Source: Phytophthora sp. 'mugwort' (Eukaryota; Oomycota; Peronosporomycetes; Peronosporales; Peronosporaceae). Taken from it: a stretch of DNA of 64,000 nt. The notes under the pieces were generated by a model, which made no database searches, was not told the DNA's origin, and saw only the letters and a list, made by a program, of their open reading frames with translations. This document shows positions 10,452 through 21,213 of this stretch, in pieces. The stretch lies in assembly GCA_033558025.1 (NCBI GenBank), contig JAUCEF010000017.1, forward strand, positions 4,588,001 to 4,652,000, given 5' to 3'. A program made the translations under genes and the position numbers. Each line of letters opens with the position of its first letter. Positions within the stretch are counted from its first letter, which is position 1.

Positions 10452-11170
10452 TTACATTGTGGCGTCTACGGCCTCCTCCACGATCGACTCGATCCGTGCT
10501 TTCTTCTTTTTGCCCTTGCCGCTCTTGTCGGTCTCCGGCTTGGATTCGATCGCTGGCAGCTTCTTCGCATCCTCTGCAGCTGCTACCTGCACTGGGTCGT
10601 TGATATCAATTGTATCCACCGTCTTGGTCTTCGAGTTCCTCCGCAAGAACTTCTGGCGGTCTTTCCGGGACCCGCCCAGCTTGCTCGAGTACTGGCGGAT
10701 GCGGTCGCTGCAGGAAATCACACCACCATAAACATTATTGAATGGAAACCACCATAGCAAAGTGTAGCGATCAGACTCTTCCGATCGCTGCAGACGTACG
10801 TGATGACGGCCGTGTCGGACTCGCTGAGCTTGAAGGACGTCCTGCGCATCGCCATGCTGAGCTCAGTGACCTTCCCGTCACCAACGCCGTGCAGTGCATC
10901 CAGCTTGGCTGCCGCTTCGGCCTGCTGGCGTGCGATGTCATCGTATACGCACTTCTCTTGCTGCTTGGTGCGCCAGTAGTAGATGCTCACACAGACGAGC
11001 AGCAGGATGGACAGGTTCGACCCGAAGGCAGACTGAAACATACAGGTCAGCGTGAGATATGGAGCAGTTTATTCGTCAGGGGTATGAATGCCTCCACGCA
11101 CCTTCATCATGCCCTTAGCGATCACGCCGAACACGAAGAGCAGCAGCAGATACTGCGTACGGAGCTCCAT
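10452..11170 (-). CDS. small membrane protein, 185 aa, unknown family
   Basis: Three exons are inferred: 11170-11102, 11032-10800 and 10707-10452 (introns of 69 and 92 nt, GT-AG, frame kept, total 186 codons with stop). The N-terminus (MELRTQYLLLLFVFGVIAKG) is hydrophobic, a second hydrophobic segment (LSILLLVCVSIYYW) follows at about residue 32, and the remainder is charged with a Lys-rich patch (KGKKKKAR) near the C-terminus. This suggests an ER-type two-pass or hairpin membrane protein with a cytosolic basic tail. I do not recognise the family. Its 3' end is 70 bp from the 3' end of the CDP-DAG synthase gene. Confidence 0.7.
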
Positions 11171-11671
11171 GATGTCGCACTTTGCTACGTCGTTCTTGCA
11201 CTGTTGAATTCGCCACAGCCTCGTACTTAACAGGGAGATGATTGTGTTAAAACACAATTAGCAAATTGTGCACATTATGCTGCTAAATTAATTTCAATTA
11301 AAGTATTGCGCCAGATATTCAAGAAGTTTGCTAGCATTGTAGAACGCTTCGGCACAGACCCAGCTCGTAGCAGTGGAGCTCTTCTGCAAGTCGCTGCAAG
11401 AAAGACGATCCCGCGTCGCTTGATGATGAAGCTTTTTTGTCAAACGTCTCCTTTGACGAATTCATTTCGACGGTGCAATAAGGACACTTTCAACAACGTG
11501 CATTAGTAAGTTAAAGCTCCGAGTGATTTTCCATCTACCTAGGAGAACGCGCCTTATATACATACATGCCGGGAAGCTGGCATTGTCGACGCCTCCCTCG
11601 GCTTCCCCAGCGGGCTTGGCGGAGATCACTGGCGCTAGAGGTTTCAGATACAATTCGATCGGCTAGTCCGA

Positions 11672-13597
11672 TCACGACTCGTCAAAGCCCAGGAACTCCC
11701 ACACGAGATGCATCACATTCTCGTCTAACGGCTCGCCCAGCGAGAACCGCTCAAACACACGTAGTACCGCCAGGCGTTCAAACAGGTAATTCTCATGCCA
11801 CGTGGCGCAGTCGCCGGTAAACTCAAAGTCGCCGAGCTCTGGAGGAAACTCATTGCCATACTCGATCGCCAAATGCTCCAGATGTACGTTGTACTGCAGG
11901 GCCTCGAGCAGGGCACGCGTACCTATGGCGTCGATGTCGTTAAAGAGCAGGCTTAGGTCCGTGAGCCAGGAGCCCATCGGAGACTGGCTGTCGCTGATTA
12001 GCAGCATGGCAAGGTCGAACGCACCACGGAAGCCGAGCATGTTCGAGTCCAGGTTAAGACTCCGGATGCGGCAGCGGCCCTTCTTGTACGCCTCCAGCAG
12101 CGGGGTGATATTCGTCAGCTGGCAGTCCGACAGGTTCAACGTCGTTAAATAGGGCGAGAAATAGATAATCCGATGCAGGATCTCCGTGGCCGGTATGCCA
12201 AACTGGTCCGGGCTGCCAATGTGGTTCTCGCTCAGGTTAATGTCCTCCAGACGATCACTGATGCCCGTCATCTGGAATAAGAGCGTGATCAGCGGCACTA
12301 CCATGCCCTCGGCGTCTGGGGCCTCAATCATGTTCCAGAATGAGACCGAGCGCATGAGGGTTGCCGGCGAGCAAATCCGCGGCGACATGCCGATCTCAGT
12401 CATCTCAACAGCACTCTGGCGCGGCACCCACCCGAGACCGAAACCAGGAACGACAACACACAACCACTTACGCAAAATGCAGAACACCTCTAGCAGCTCT
12501 TTCTCGACGAGGAGGTCGCTGTACACTTCGTTCTGCGAAAGCTTTGACGTCGGCAGCGGACGCACGGTGGTGCCCTTTTTGATGAGAGCAAACACACGGC
12601 GATGCGGAATACCCTTTAACAGCGCGCGCTTCACATCCTCGCGCAGGATCTTGTCGCGGTTGCTCTTGCTGTAGCGCTGCAGAGCGGCCGCATATTCCGG
12701 AATCAGTAGAATTAGCGCCGGATGGCCACCTGCCATGATGCCTTCGACGACGCGAATGTCCTTCATGCGCATCATGTTGCGCGACAGGTCGAGCTTCTCA
12801 ATTCGGGCCGTCGAGTTGGGGTGGAATAGTCCGTAAACCAGCCATCCCCAGCACAGATGCAATTCCTCCTCCTTAACTTGAGTTGGGTCCATAAGCTCCT
12901 GCAAATCGATGTTCTGAACGGTGTTCGAGTAGTGCATCGCGGAGCCAATACTGGCAAAAAATGTATTGTCCATGGGGCATTCACGAATGGCGATCTCCTT
13001 CACGAGCCCACGCTGCTCCTCGGGCAGCTCGGCAGCCATAGAGTTGTACTTAATCACGGGGTGCACGGCGAAGATGGCCGTGCAGAAGCGGCGGAAGGCG
13101 ACACGGTGCTGGTGGACGAAGTTGGCATCCAGCGTATCAATGAGGTGAATCTGCCGGACGTGCGCCATCTTGTCGCGGATGAGGCGCGTGAGCGAGTTGA
13201 GCTGGATCTCGTTCATCTGGAAGTGGCGCAGCGTGAGGAACTCGATGACCTTGCCCACCTGCGTGCCCTGGTACACGTAGCGACGCACCTCCTGCTCCTG
13301 AATGGTGCGCAGCAGGTGTTTGAGATCCACGAAGTCGTGCGAGAGCTCGAAGCTCAGGCCATGGTGCTCGCCGCGATGGTACTCACAGCGCACGAAATAA
13401 TCCGCGTCGCATGAACAGAACGGGAGCGGCTCGGGCTCGCTCTCCGTCTCCGAGTAGGTACCTGCGGAGTCGTGGTGTTTGCGCCCCGAGCCGCCCGGCG
13501 AGCTGTAGTACGCCGTCTTTCCGCCCACCATATCGAGACGCGGGGGATGCTGTGGGGAGCGAAATGAGACGGTCTGTGGTTGTAAATAGGGCTGCAT
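11672..13597 (-). CDS. leucine-rich-repeat (RNI-like) protein, 641 aa
   Basis: This intact intronless frame of 641 codons has several leucine-rich repeats of the ribonuclease-inhibitor type. The clearest are IEKLDLSRNMM at about residue 265, LEDINLSENHIG and LTTLNLSDCQLTN at about 450-500, IRSLNLDSNMLG at about 520 and LTDLSLLFNDI at about 545. There is no signal peptide, TM or kinase domain, so it is probably a cytosolic scaffold or regulator; ligand unknown. The N-terminus is basic and Ser-rich, and an alternative start at MVGGKTAYYS, 22 residues in, is possible. A GTAAGT...CAG stretch near 12475-12420 looks like a 56-nt intron, but removing it would break the frame, so it is kept as coding. 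Confidence 0.8.
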   Translation of the reverse strand: MQPYLQPQTVSFRSPQHPPRLDMVGGKTAYYSSPGGSGRKHHDSAGTYSETESEPEPLPFCSCDADYFVRCEYHRGEHHGLSFELSHDFVDLKHLLRTIQEQEVRRYVYQGTQVGKVIEFLTLRHFQMNEIQLNSLTRLIRDKMAHVRQIHLIDTLDANFVHQHRVAFRRFCTAIFAVHPVIKYNSMAAELPEEQRGLVKEIAIRECPMDNTFFASIGSAMHYSNTVQNIDLQELMDPTQVKEEELHLCWGWLVYGLFHPNSTARIEKLDLSRNMMRMKDIRVVEGIMAGGHPALILLIPEYAAALQRYSKSNRDKILREDVKRALLKGIPHRRVFALIKKGTTVRPLPTSKLSQNEVYSDLLVEKELLEVFCILRKWLCVVVPGFGLGWVPRQSAVEMTEIGMSPRICSPATLMRSVSFWNMIEAPDAEGMVVPLITLLFQMTGISDRLEDINLSENHIGSPDQFGIPATEILHRIIYFSPYLTTLNLSDCQLTNITPLLEAYKKGRCRIRSLNLDSNMLGFRGAFDLAMLLISDSQSPMGSWLTDLSLLFNDIDAIGTRALLEALQYNVHLEHLAIEYGNEFPPELGDFEFTGDCATWHENYLFERLAVLRVFERFSLGEPLDENVMHLVWEFLGFDES

Positions 13598-15424
13598 CCA
13601 GTGACGGGTGCAGCAACCTCGCTAGCAGCTACGACGCGAACGTGTGGGCAGGAATCGAAATGACCGCCGAGAGCAGGGCGACAGGAGACCGCTTGAGCGC
13701 GTATCTGCTTGCAATGTGAGTGCCGGCGCGTGCGCGTGCAGCAGGATGATTGAAGTCCGTCGCCTTCACGTGCGATTTTTTGTTGTCTGTTTTTCGATTG
13801 GCAGACAGCGAGATGGCCAGTTGGTTCGAATTCGAGTACCGTGTAGCAGATGTCATTGAATTTTGATTTATTTATACATATGTCCTTAGGAGATCCAATT
13901 TGCGGTATAATATTTCGACGGGCATACCGTGCTTTGCAAGGTACTGTACATGTATGCAGCATTACAGTATGTAATCCCACCGGGCGATTTATATTGCGTC
14001 GACGCACGTCGCCTTCGCACCTATCATCGGGACCGCCATCGCTTTGACTCGAAGGGAGTGCGGCGCAGTCAGCCAGCCAAATAGACGAAACCAAGGCGTA
14101 TTGGCGCGCATCCATCACTATAATACGTGACATGCATTTCGGCGCCGCTAATAGCTCCCTTTGACCACCAGCATGGTCGCCGCCGGCTGTCAAGAAACTG
14201 AGTGCGTGCTTCCCTGCTTTATATACTTATTTTGTCATTTCTATATCAACACGCTTTGATGTATGCTCCGGTTCCGTCACGAATCGGCGCGTGTCTCTTG
14301 CACATCGGATCCTGTCGATATTTTGGCGATATATGCTGGCGGATCGCCAACGTGACTGAAGATATCGTATCGTCGCCTTCAGCCTTCGGCAACTGACGCT
14401 TCAAGCCTATGACCGACACGGTGAACAGTGCTCGGGCCGAAGCGTGTTATACCATGATCGATAAGGTTGTCTTTATTTTATCTACGTAACGAGCGGACGA
14501 GTCACAGCAAGACGGGGAACAGGCAGATTGTACCATCGGAAGTCTCTTGTTTCAATGACGCCGACGGGTGGACTATCCACCGATGGCGTCAAGCAGCGTC
14601 TCAGAAGAGAGGCGTCCCCATGGACAATAATGGTACAGCATCGACCTGCCGGCGCTATTATGCATGAACACTGAACTACGTAGTAGCAAATACAGTATTG
14701 CCGCTGGTTCCGCGAATCGAGTCTGCATCATCGGGACGTCGGAATAAACACCGACACAATGTATGCTACTGCCCAAAGCGCACTGGAAGGGTGCGTGCCA
14801 TCCCATGATGAAAAGTGTAATGCTCGGGTCAAAGGCACGTGGTTGTCCAGCCGCGCCGCCGCTACTGCACGGGCTGCTTACTACAATCCATGCCCACCGA
14901 CTTAGCCGCCGTCGCGCAGGGCCGTCGAATTATTAGCGTCGATGGCTCTACACATCGCTTCTCGCAGCCGTTCTTCACCCCGCGCAGCGGCTCCGATCAT
15001 CAAGGCCAATCTGACCACCAATGTCTCGAGCGATGGTCCGCCTTGCGACATGCTCGCCTGACGACAATATAAACACTTGCATTTACTGGTTCAGGCGCCG
15101 CCACACAGCTTTTAGCCGATGATAAATCAGGCTGTTTTCACGTCGCCAGTACCTAACGTCGAAGTGTGGCAGCGCTGCCGCATATGATTGAATTCTGCGA
15201 GTGCAACAGCGCTGCCATTTGCGCGCGTTTGCCATCCGCAAAGCTGCCAGTCACGACGGGAAAATGGCCTATGGCGCCACCGATGCCGAGCGCCGCCGCG
15301 AATGCAATTTTAGTTTTGTAAATCGCAACTGAGCACTGCTTCAGAGGAAGGTGGCTACATTACAGGTTCGACTTCAACTTGCCAATCCCCTATCCCTGTC
15401 ATGATGGGTGAAAATCCTATTTTC

Positions 15425-15451
15425 AAATGAGGCGGCTAGGTCGCCTCATTT
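15425..15451. repeat. 10-bp perfect inverted repeat, 7-nt loop
   Basis: AAATGAGGCG, loop GCTAGGT, then CGCCTCATTT. It would form a stable hairpin in RNA or a palindromic binding site in DNA. It lies 50 bp upstream of a small frame starting at 15502. No function is shown. Confidence 0.7.
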
Positions 15452-15501
15452 TGCGTTCGCTTTGAGGCAAACGTCGTCTAAGTAAAAGTGGTGAAGAAAC
15501 C

Positions 15502-15681
15502 ATGCCTTTCGATCGATTGGCAAGCATCTTCCTTGCGCATATGAAAGAGGCAAGTGCCGCCGCTGCAGAGGAGACAGTAAGTGTTCTTATGTACGTTTTT
15601 GCAGCACTTTCCGCTATCCAATTAATGGGTACTATATCATACAACTCAATGCAGTTGCTTGTTCTACATGAAACGATTTAA
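15502..15681 (+). CDS. possible small ORF or first exon, 59 aa
   Basis: An ATG frame starting MPFDRLASIFLAHMKEASAA runs to TAA at 15679-15681. After the residues AAEET there is a textbook donor (ACA followed by GTAAGT), so the real product may be a first exon spliced elsewhere, but I could not find a matching downstream exon. The C-terminal half is hydrophobic. Weak support only. Confidence 0.2.
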   Translation: MPFDRLASIFLAHMKEASAAAAEETVSVLMYVFAALSAIQLMGTISYNSMQLLVLHETI

Positions 15682-15914
15682 TCGTCGAAGTACAATTCTA
15701 AGTAAGTACGTATGAGCTTATTATTGGTGCCCTAACAAGTTCTAGCACGATCTCCTAACAAGCAGTATAAATTGACTCCATAATGCGTAGTATACAGAAC
15801 TTCAAATGCATTCTCCATAGGCCTGGACACTTGGTGGCGAATTTTCCCCCCTACCTAAGCTGCAATTACAAAACATAGCCTACACGTGCGCTCCTTAGGT
15901 TTTGGGAATCCCAA

Positions 15915-18115
15915 ATGCTGCATTACCGGATGGTAAATATTGTAAAATACACGGCAATTTTACTGAGGCTGTTTATCGTCGCTCGATCTAGGTGCCCTTA
16001 CCTGAAGGGCCTTCATGCGGACGACATTGTGTCGCAGATCATCCTTTGGCTATGTACTCACATTTTCATATGTGCTCAGATGTCGCTGAGGCGATTGAGC
16101 GATGGCTTTTTCTCAGAGCCAGAGCAGTCCTGTGCTGTCTTTAAGGAGCCTGAATACATGTATGCAATGACGCAAAGTCTTCACTCTTCAATCTCGGCGG
16201 TTGCCCGTCCGAAAATAGGTCCGCTCCGTCTACTGTGCCCATTTCGAAAAGATTTGGCGAAACTCCCTCCCACTGCGCTTCTTCAACGTCTGTCCCCATA
16301 CTCTCTCTCTCCCCGTTCGAGAGATCTCATAGAGACTAGCGATATTAAGCAAGCACAAGCTCCACGCCGCCGCCAGTGCCCAGCCACGTGTTTGCCTTTA
16401 TCTTTGCGCCAGTTTCACCATCGACCCCGCCGATCACTCATCGTTCTCGCGCCCAGTCTACGCATTTTCGTTGGTCTCCAGCTGACTTGCAGTGCGTCGG
16501 CGTTCACCGTCAGCACCGACAACTCTTCTCTTCTCGGCTCGGGCCCACAGTTTTGCCTGCCGCGCCGCCAAGAAAGAGCGAGCGAGACGCAGCGACTGAG
16601 CAGCATCATTGGCCAGGCCTTCTTCTGTCTCCAGACGCGGCCGCAGCCGGTGGCCCCGTACGCGAGCAGAAGAGTACTTAGCTTCCACGCGCCCGGTGCC
16701 CCCGAGGACGTGCGTGAACATATCGCGCTCCTACTGAACCTCTCCAGCGACATGATGACCGACCCGGATGTGCTAGAGGCCGCCAGGGAGAGCCTCCGCC
16801 AGCGCGGCGAGAGCGCTAGCGACGGTGACGCGGCGGAGAGTGCAGATGACTTCCGCACCGCAGAGGACGGCCCACAGAGGATCACGGTGCAATCGCTGCC
16901 TTACATCAAGTGTCGCGAGAGCGTGAGTGCCGTGTTCAGCTTCGACTCGGCAGCGCGCCGCCGCATCTCACTGGCGTCCAATACCACGTCCGACACGGCC
17001 AATTCGTCGCCTGAACACGCGGACAAGTTTCCCACATCGCTCTCGTACTCAGTGCCGTCCACCACGATGGTGACCAACACGCCGCGGGGTCGACCTGCTG
17101 TGGACGTCATCGCCACCTACATGAACACATGCGACCAGCGCACGGTGAAGTCCGATCTGATGCGTGCCCACGCCCATTTTGCGTCGCCTCGAGGTACGGA
17201 AACAGCCGCCGTTTACTTGAATTCTTGCTGCCTGCTGTGCTTGAAGTTGACGTCTGCAGACGAAAGAACTGACTGTTGTGATTTGTCTTGTCGTTGGGAC
17301 GTCTGTGTTGCGTTGTTGGTGGTGATGAAGGTGGTCCGCCGTCACGCATCCGCTCGTCTTCCATTATGAGTAAGGAGGGCAGCGCCGAGTGGGGCTGGTT
17401 CGCAGATATCGACTCGAGCAGCGAGAGCTGGGGAGGCGACGGCTCCATCCACTCGCTGCGTCGCCGGCTAAGTGCCGACCTGGGACTCATCGACGTGGGC
17501 AACGTCCATGTCCTGGGCGATGAACAAACCAACACGCGCATCACAGCAGCGCACAAGACGTTTACAATCATCACGGAGGGCAACAGCAAGGTGGTCTCCG
17601 CGACAGTGTCTATCCCCAAGTTCCGCATCGTGCAGGCACGCTCGGGCGCCGATCGCCACGCGCAGTATTTAATTACCCTCATGCTCGGCAAGGAGCTGTA
17701 TGCAGACTGGCGTCGGTACTCGGAATTCGGGGAGCTAGTCAAGACGCTGGACGAGAAGCGGTACACACGGACACAAGACGCTTGGGCAGGGATCGAGACG
17801 CGCTGGTTCAACCGGTTAGAGCCGTCGTATCTGCACCAGAAGTGCATCACGCTCGAGAACTTCATGCGTGAGCTTATGTACGAATCGAACGAGCCGACTG
17901 AGCTGATCAACTTCCTCGGCGGCTACATGGGCAAGGTGAATGCAAGGCCTACGGACCCCGTGGCTTACCGGCCAGCTGCGCAACTGCCGAAGGAGCTTCG
18001 TCCACCGCAGCCGCAGCACGAGCGAGAGCTGTTCGAAAAAATGTGGGCTGAGAACTTTAAACGGTCACACGTCGACTATTCCTCAAGTTTGCCGTCCACC
18101 CAGATGGCCAGCTAG
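15915..18115 (+). CDS. PX (phox homology) domain protein
   Basis: Exon 1 runs to 17193 and exon 2 from 17331 to 18115 (137-nt intron, GTACGG...GAAG, phase 1). Exon 2 encodes a PX domain, a phosphoinositide-binding fold that recruits proteins to endosomal membranes: after VSIPKFRIVQAR come YLITLMLGKELYADWRRYSEF, which includes the basic RRYSEF strand that contacts the lipid head group, and the closing helices LENFMRELMYES and INFLGGYMG. Exon 1 encodes a Ser/Asp-rich, low-complexity regulatory region. The exact start is uncertain: the frame is open from the ATG at 15915, but a possible initiator-like CACTCATC near 16435 would place the start at the Met pair at 16751. No Ser/Thr kinase or RGS domain is seen. 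Probably a sorting-nexin-like peripheral membrane protein. Confidence 0.75.
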
Positions 18116-18290
18116 AATGGCGACCATGCTGGAGGAGCGATGAAAGGGGGTACACCGTAGTGCCCGCTATTTGATTATTCGTGTAGAGGTTGCGCTTCCC
18201 ATGCGCTTTAGCTTTTTTAATGGGACTTGACATGAAAGACCTCTAAATCAGCGTTTTAAGAGTGCTGGCGTTTCTGATTTGAACAAAGAT

Positions 18291-19244
18291 TTACAGGAAC
18301 TTGATTTGGGAGGCGGCAACAGCATCCGAGTAGCAGACTTCGTGCTGGTAGACGATGAGATCAGGGATGTGAGAGATGTCACGCAGGTAGAAGAATTGCG
18401 CGAGCCAAGAGTTGGCAATGAGCGGGAACAACCACGAAGACACCTACAGTGCAGCATTGCGGCATTGTTAGCTTGATACTATTAGTATTAGTGAGAGCAG
18501 CTCAGACGAACAATCCTGGCGTACCGTCGAAATCAGCGCGTGCCAGGTGAAGCCGACAATCGCTCCGACTAGAGCGCCGACCGCGACTTGGTCGTTCGTG
18601 TGGTAGCCCAAGCGCACCCGAGAGTAGCAGGTAAACACCGCAAGGAAAATGCAGCTGGCGATCGTAAGCCACTGCTCCATGTAGCGGTACGAGTTCAGTC
18701 TGCGTGGACGGCACTCTTCGATTCAGCTCATCCGGTGAATCATGACAGCCGTTGTGAACATCTCACGTACCTCGAGTACGTGTACGCGACGGCGTAGGAG
18801 GCGAAGTACGAGATAAACTGCGAATGAGCCGAGGGCATTCCAGAGCCGCTCATACGTGCGCCGTTTGGTCGCTGCTGGTTGATCGTCGTCTTGAGGATTT
18901 TGTTGATTATTTCACTTGCGACCTGTGTTGAAAAAAAGTATCAAACAAAATCTATGACAATCGATTGTCAATGCATGCCGTCTCACCTGCCCAAGGAACA
19001 TACTGACGCTGTCCAAGTCGCGCTGAAAGGCGATGAGCGTCACGTGCATGAGCGTCACAAACCTACAAAAACCGCGCGAATTAGCCTCGGACAGACAGCC
19101 ACAGCGATCACGAGCTGATCCGTACACAGGAGAGAGCGTGAAGAGCGCCATGACGACGCCGAGCCGATCCGTTGGGTCGTACATGACCCATGTGAGCTCG
19201 AAGGCCTTCAGCGTCTTGCCCTTAGTCTCCAATGCCGTGGTCAT
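18291..19244 (-). CDS. dolichyldiphosphatase-like PAP2 phosphatase, copy A
   Basis: Five exons (19244-19126, 19062-18987, 18922-18771, 18699-18525, 18443-18291; introns 63-81 nt) encode 224 aa. The three PAP2 active-site motifs are present: KTTINQQRP (K-x6-RP), MPSAHSQF (PSxH) and SRVRLGYH (SR-x5-H) with Gln four residues on (HTNDQV), the pattern of dolichyldiphosphatases. Such enzymes sit in the ER membrane and recycle dolichyl diphosphate released by N-glycosylation; several hydrophobic segments agree. Length matches the family (about 230 aa). A near-identical gene structure follows at 20192-21143, so this is one of a tandem pair. Substrate choice within PAP2 lipid phosphatases is inferred, not shown. 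Confidence 0.85.
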
Positions 19245-20191
19245 GGTGTCGTGGGCGGTCGAACTCTGGGAGAGTGATGTGTGGCGCCACGTTTTGCTTC
19301 AGGTACCGTAACAACAGATGATTCGTTGTGATTTGCAGCCGTGTCGCTGTATCGATAACTAGGAAGAGCGCTCTCGACCAAGAACTTGGAGGCTCCGCGT
19401 AACGAAGCGTGAGAACCCTCGACACGAACTAGGAGCATCTGCGAAGATGTTCCTGTATTCGAGAGGTGTTGCAGCGCGAGAGATTTTTGATGCTACAGAT
19501 TCGAGTTTTCAGCACTTGTGAGGAAGAGAGAGTCAATGTTCAATTGCTATAATTGCGTGGGGTTAGTGACGGGACGCTAACCTTCAGGTGTTTCATCCCC
19601 GGTCAATCGCGGCCGCACAAATACCACTGCGGCACGAAACAAATAAGCGACTCAAATGGTTCTTAACCCAGAACAATATTCGGAGACGGACCAAATATTG
19701 TTGACTCGAAGACCATGCGACGGAAGGAACTGAAAGTATTTATACAGCAACTGCTCCCATTTCCAATCCACGGCCCAAGTATTGTGGAATAGTTTGGGAT
19801 TGCAAGTGCTGCCATCCAATTCAAGTAGGATAAGGTAGGGAAATCTGTAGCTGTAAGCGGAATGCCATCATCTCATCCAGCAAGTGTCAATGCGTGATGT
19901 TGCAGGCCAAGAATGGTCCATGCACTACTGTAACACTTCAGTGGAACGTTTGGGCCGTCATTGGATACTGCACTTAACCCGTGGACACCCGTCAATCAGA
20001 CCGCGAGCGATGCATAAACTTGCTGTTCGACTTCCTAGTAGTTAAAGCAAAGCGACCGGACTGGATGCCTAGGTGGCTTCCTGATAACGACTTCGTGGCA
20101 AGTTAGTTCGTAAGATTGAACAGGAGTCAATTGCATTTAGCGGGAATGAGGGGGAAATTAAAGTGCGTCCTTCCGAGTGTGCTTCATGTAA
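19245..20191. other. interval between the tandem PAP2 genes
   Basis: No gene is supported. It must include the promoter of copy A and the 3' UTR of copy B. Only short random frames occur. Confidence 0.5.
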
Positions 20192-21143
20192 CTACTGAGA
20201 CTTCTTTTTAGGAGAAGCCGCAGCAGCCTTGGTGCAGACCTCGTGTTGGTAGACAGTCAGGTCCGGGATGTGTGAGATGTCACGCACGTAGAAGAACTTG
20301 GCAAGGCGAGACTCGGCCACTAGAGGGAACAGCCAGGGAGAGACCTATTCAATTAAACGGGAATCAGCAACTTCCAAGATTGCAGCCATTAGCACGACAG
20401 CGGGATGACAACTTACTGCAACGACCAGGGTGTACCAGACAACCCCAGTAGCAACACCGAAGGCTGCACCGATCAGCACTTGGTCTGTCGAGTGGTAGTT
20501 CAGTCGGATGCGCGAGTAGCACGTCAGCACCGCGGACATAATAGAGCTAAAAATCGTGAACCACTGCTCTAGACGCCGACGCGAGTTCAACCTGATGCAC
20601 GACACCAACGAAAGCAGCCTGTCAATCTCTGCAACTGAAGCATTAAATCAGAATCCAGCTGCCCACCTCTTCCACGTGTAGATCACCACATAGGCCGCAA
20701 AGAAGCCCATGAACTGGGAGTGCGCCGACGGCATCCCCGGCCCGCTCATGAACGCGCCTTCCGGTCGCGGCTGGTTAATGAACTTCTTGAGCACCTTATT
20801 AAGCACAACGCTCACGAGCTGCATACATCAATGCTAGGCTTTTAACACAACTGAATAGCGCAAGATATTCCGATAATTGTGCATTACCCCTTACCTGTCC
20901 CACCAGCATGCTGATGCTGTCCAGGTCTCGCTGCGAGGCGACGACAGTGACATACACGATCACCAGAAAGCTGCGGGTGCACCACGGTCAGAATCAGCAA
21001 TTTCTTACTCGATAGTATGATGCAGAGTAATGGACGCACATTGGGGAGAGTGTGAAGAGCGCCAGCACGACCCCGAGCGGGTCGGTCGGATCGTACACGA
21101 CCCATGTGAGCTCGAGCTCCTGCACGCGCTTGGCCTCCTCCAT
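20192..21143 (-). CDS. dolichyldiphosphatase-like PAP2 phosphatase, copy B
   Basis: Five exons (21143-21040, 20970-20895, 20818-20667, 20591-20417, 20344-20192; introns 69-76 nt) encode 219 aa. Exons 2-5 are exactly the same lengths as in copy A (76, 152, 175, 153 nt) and the introns are in the same phases, proving tandem duplication. Active-site motifs are KKFINQPRP, MPSAHSQF and SRIRLNYH with HSTDQ. The first exon is 15 nt shorter than in copy A and starts MEEAKRVQELELTW. The C-terminus ends in a basic KKKSQ, compatible with an ER-retention-like dilysine signal, while copy A ends QIKFL. The start codon lies 70 bp from that of MOT1 on the other strand. Confidence 0.85.
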
Positions 21144-21213
21144 CGTTGCTGGACTCCAAGTACGTGGTCCCGTCACTATCACGAGATAGTGACATCTAGG
21201 CAACCCTACAGCC
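21144..21213. promoter_or_regulatory. 70-bp bidirectional promoter, PAP2-B / MOT1
   Basis: This is all the DNA between the two divergent start codons (21143 and 21214). It contains a perfect palindrome GTCACTATC-ACGA-GATAGTGAC at 21172-21193, exactly central enough to act on both genes. The untranslated leaders must be very short or the transcription start sites overlap coding sequence of the partner. Confidence 0.7.

Larger units (their letters stand above)
13598..15914. other. long interval without a supported gene
   Basis: The first 200-300 bp must hold the promoter of the leucine-rich-repeat gene. Beyond that only short overlapping frames on both strands are present, none with motifs. 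An inverted repeat (15425-15451) and a 59-codon frame (15502-15681) are listed separately. The region could be decayed repeat DNA. Confidence 0.5.

Noticed and set aside
12419..12475. GTAAGT...CCAG stretch resembling a 56-nt intron in the leucine-rich-repeat gene
   Set aside because: Removing 56 nt would break an otherwise continuous 641-codon frame.
13354..14193. 279-codon frame on minus overlapping the start of the leucine-rich-repeat gene
   Set aside because: It overlaps the 5' end of a well-supported gene in another frame, has no motif and an Arg/Ser-rich composition typical of a shadow frame.
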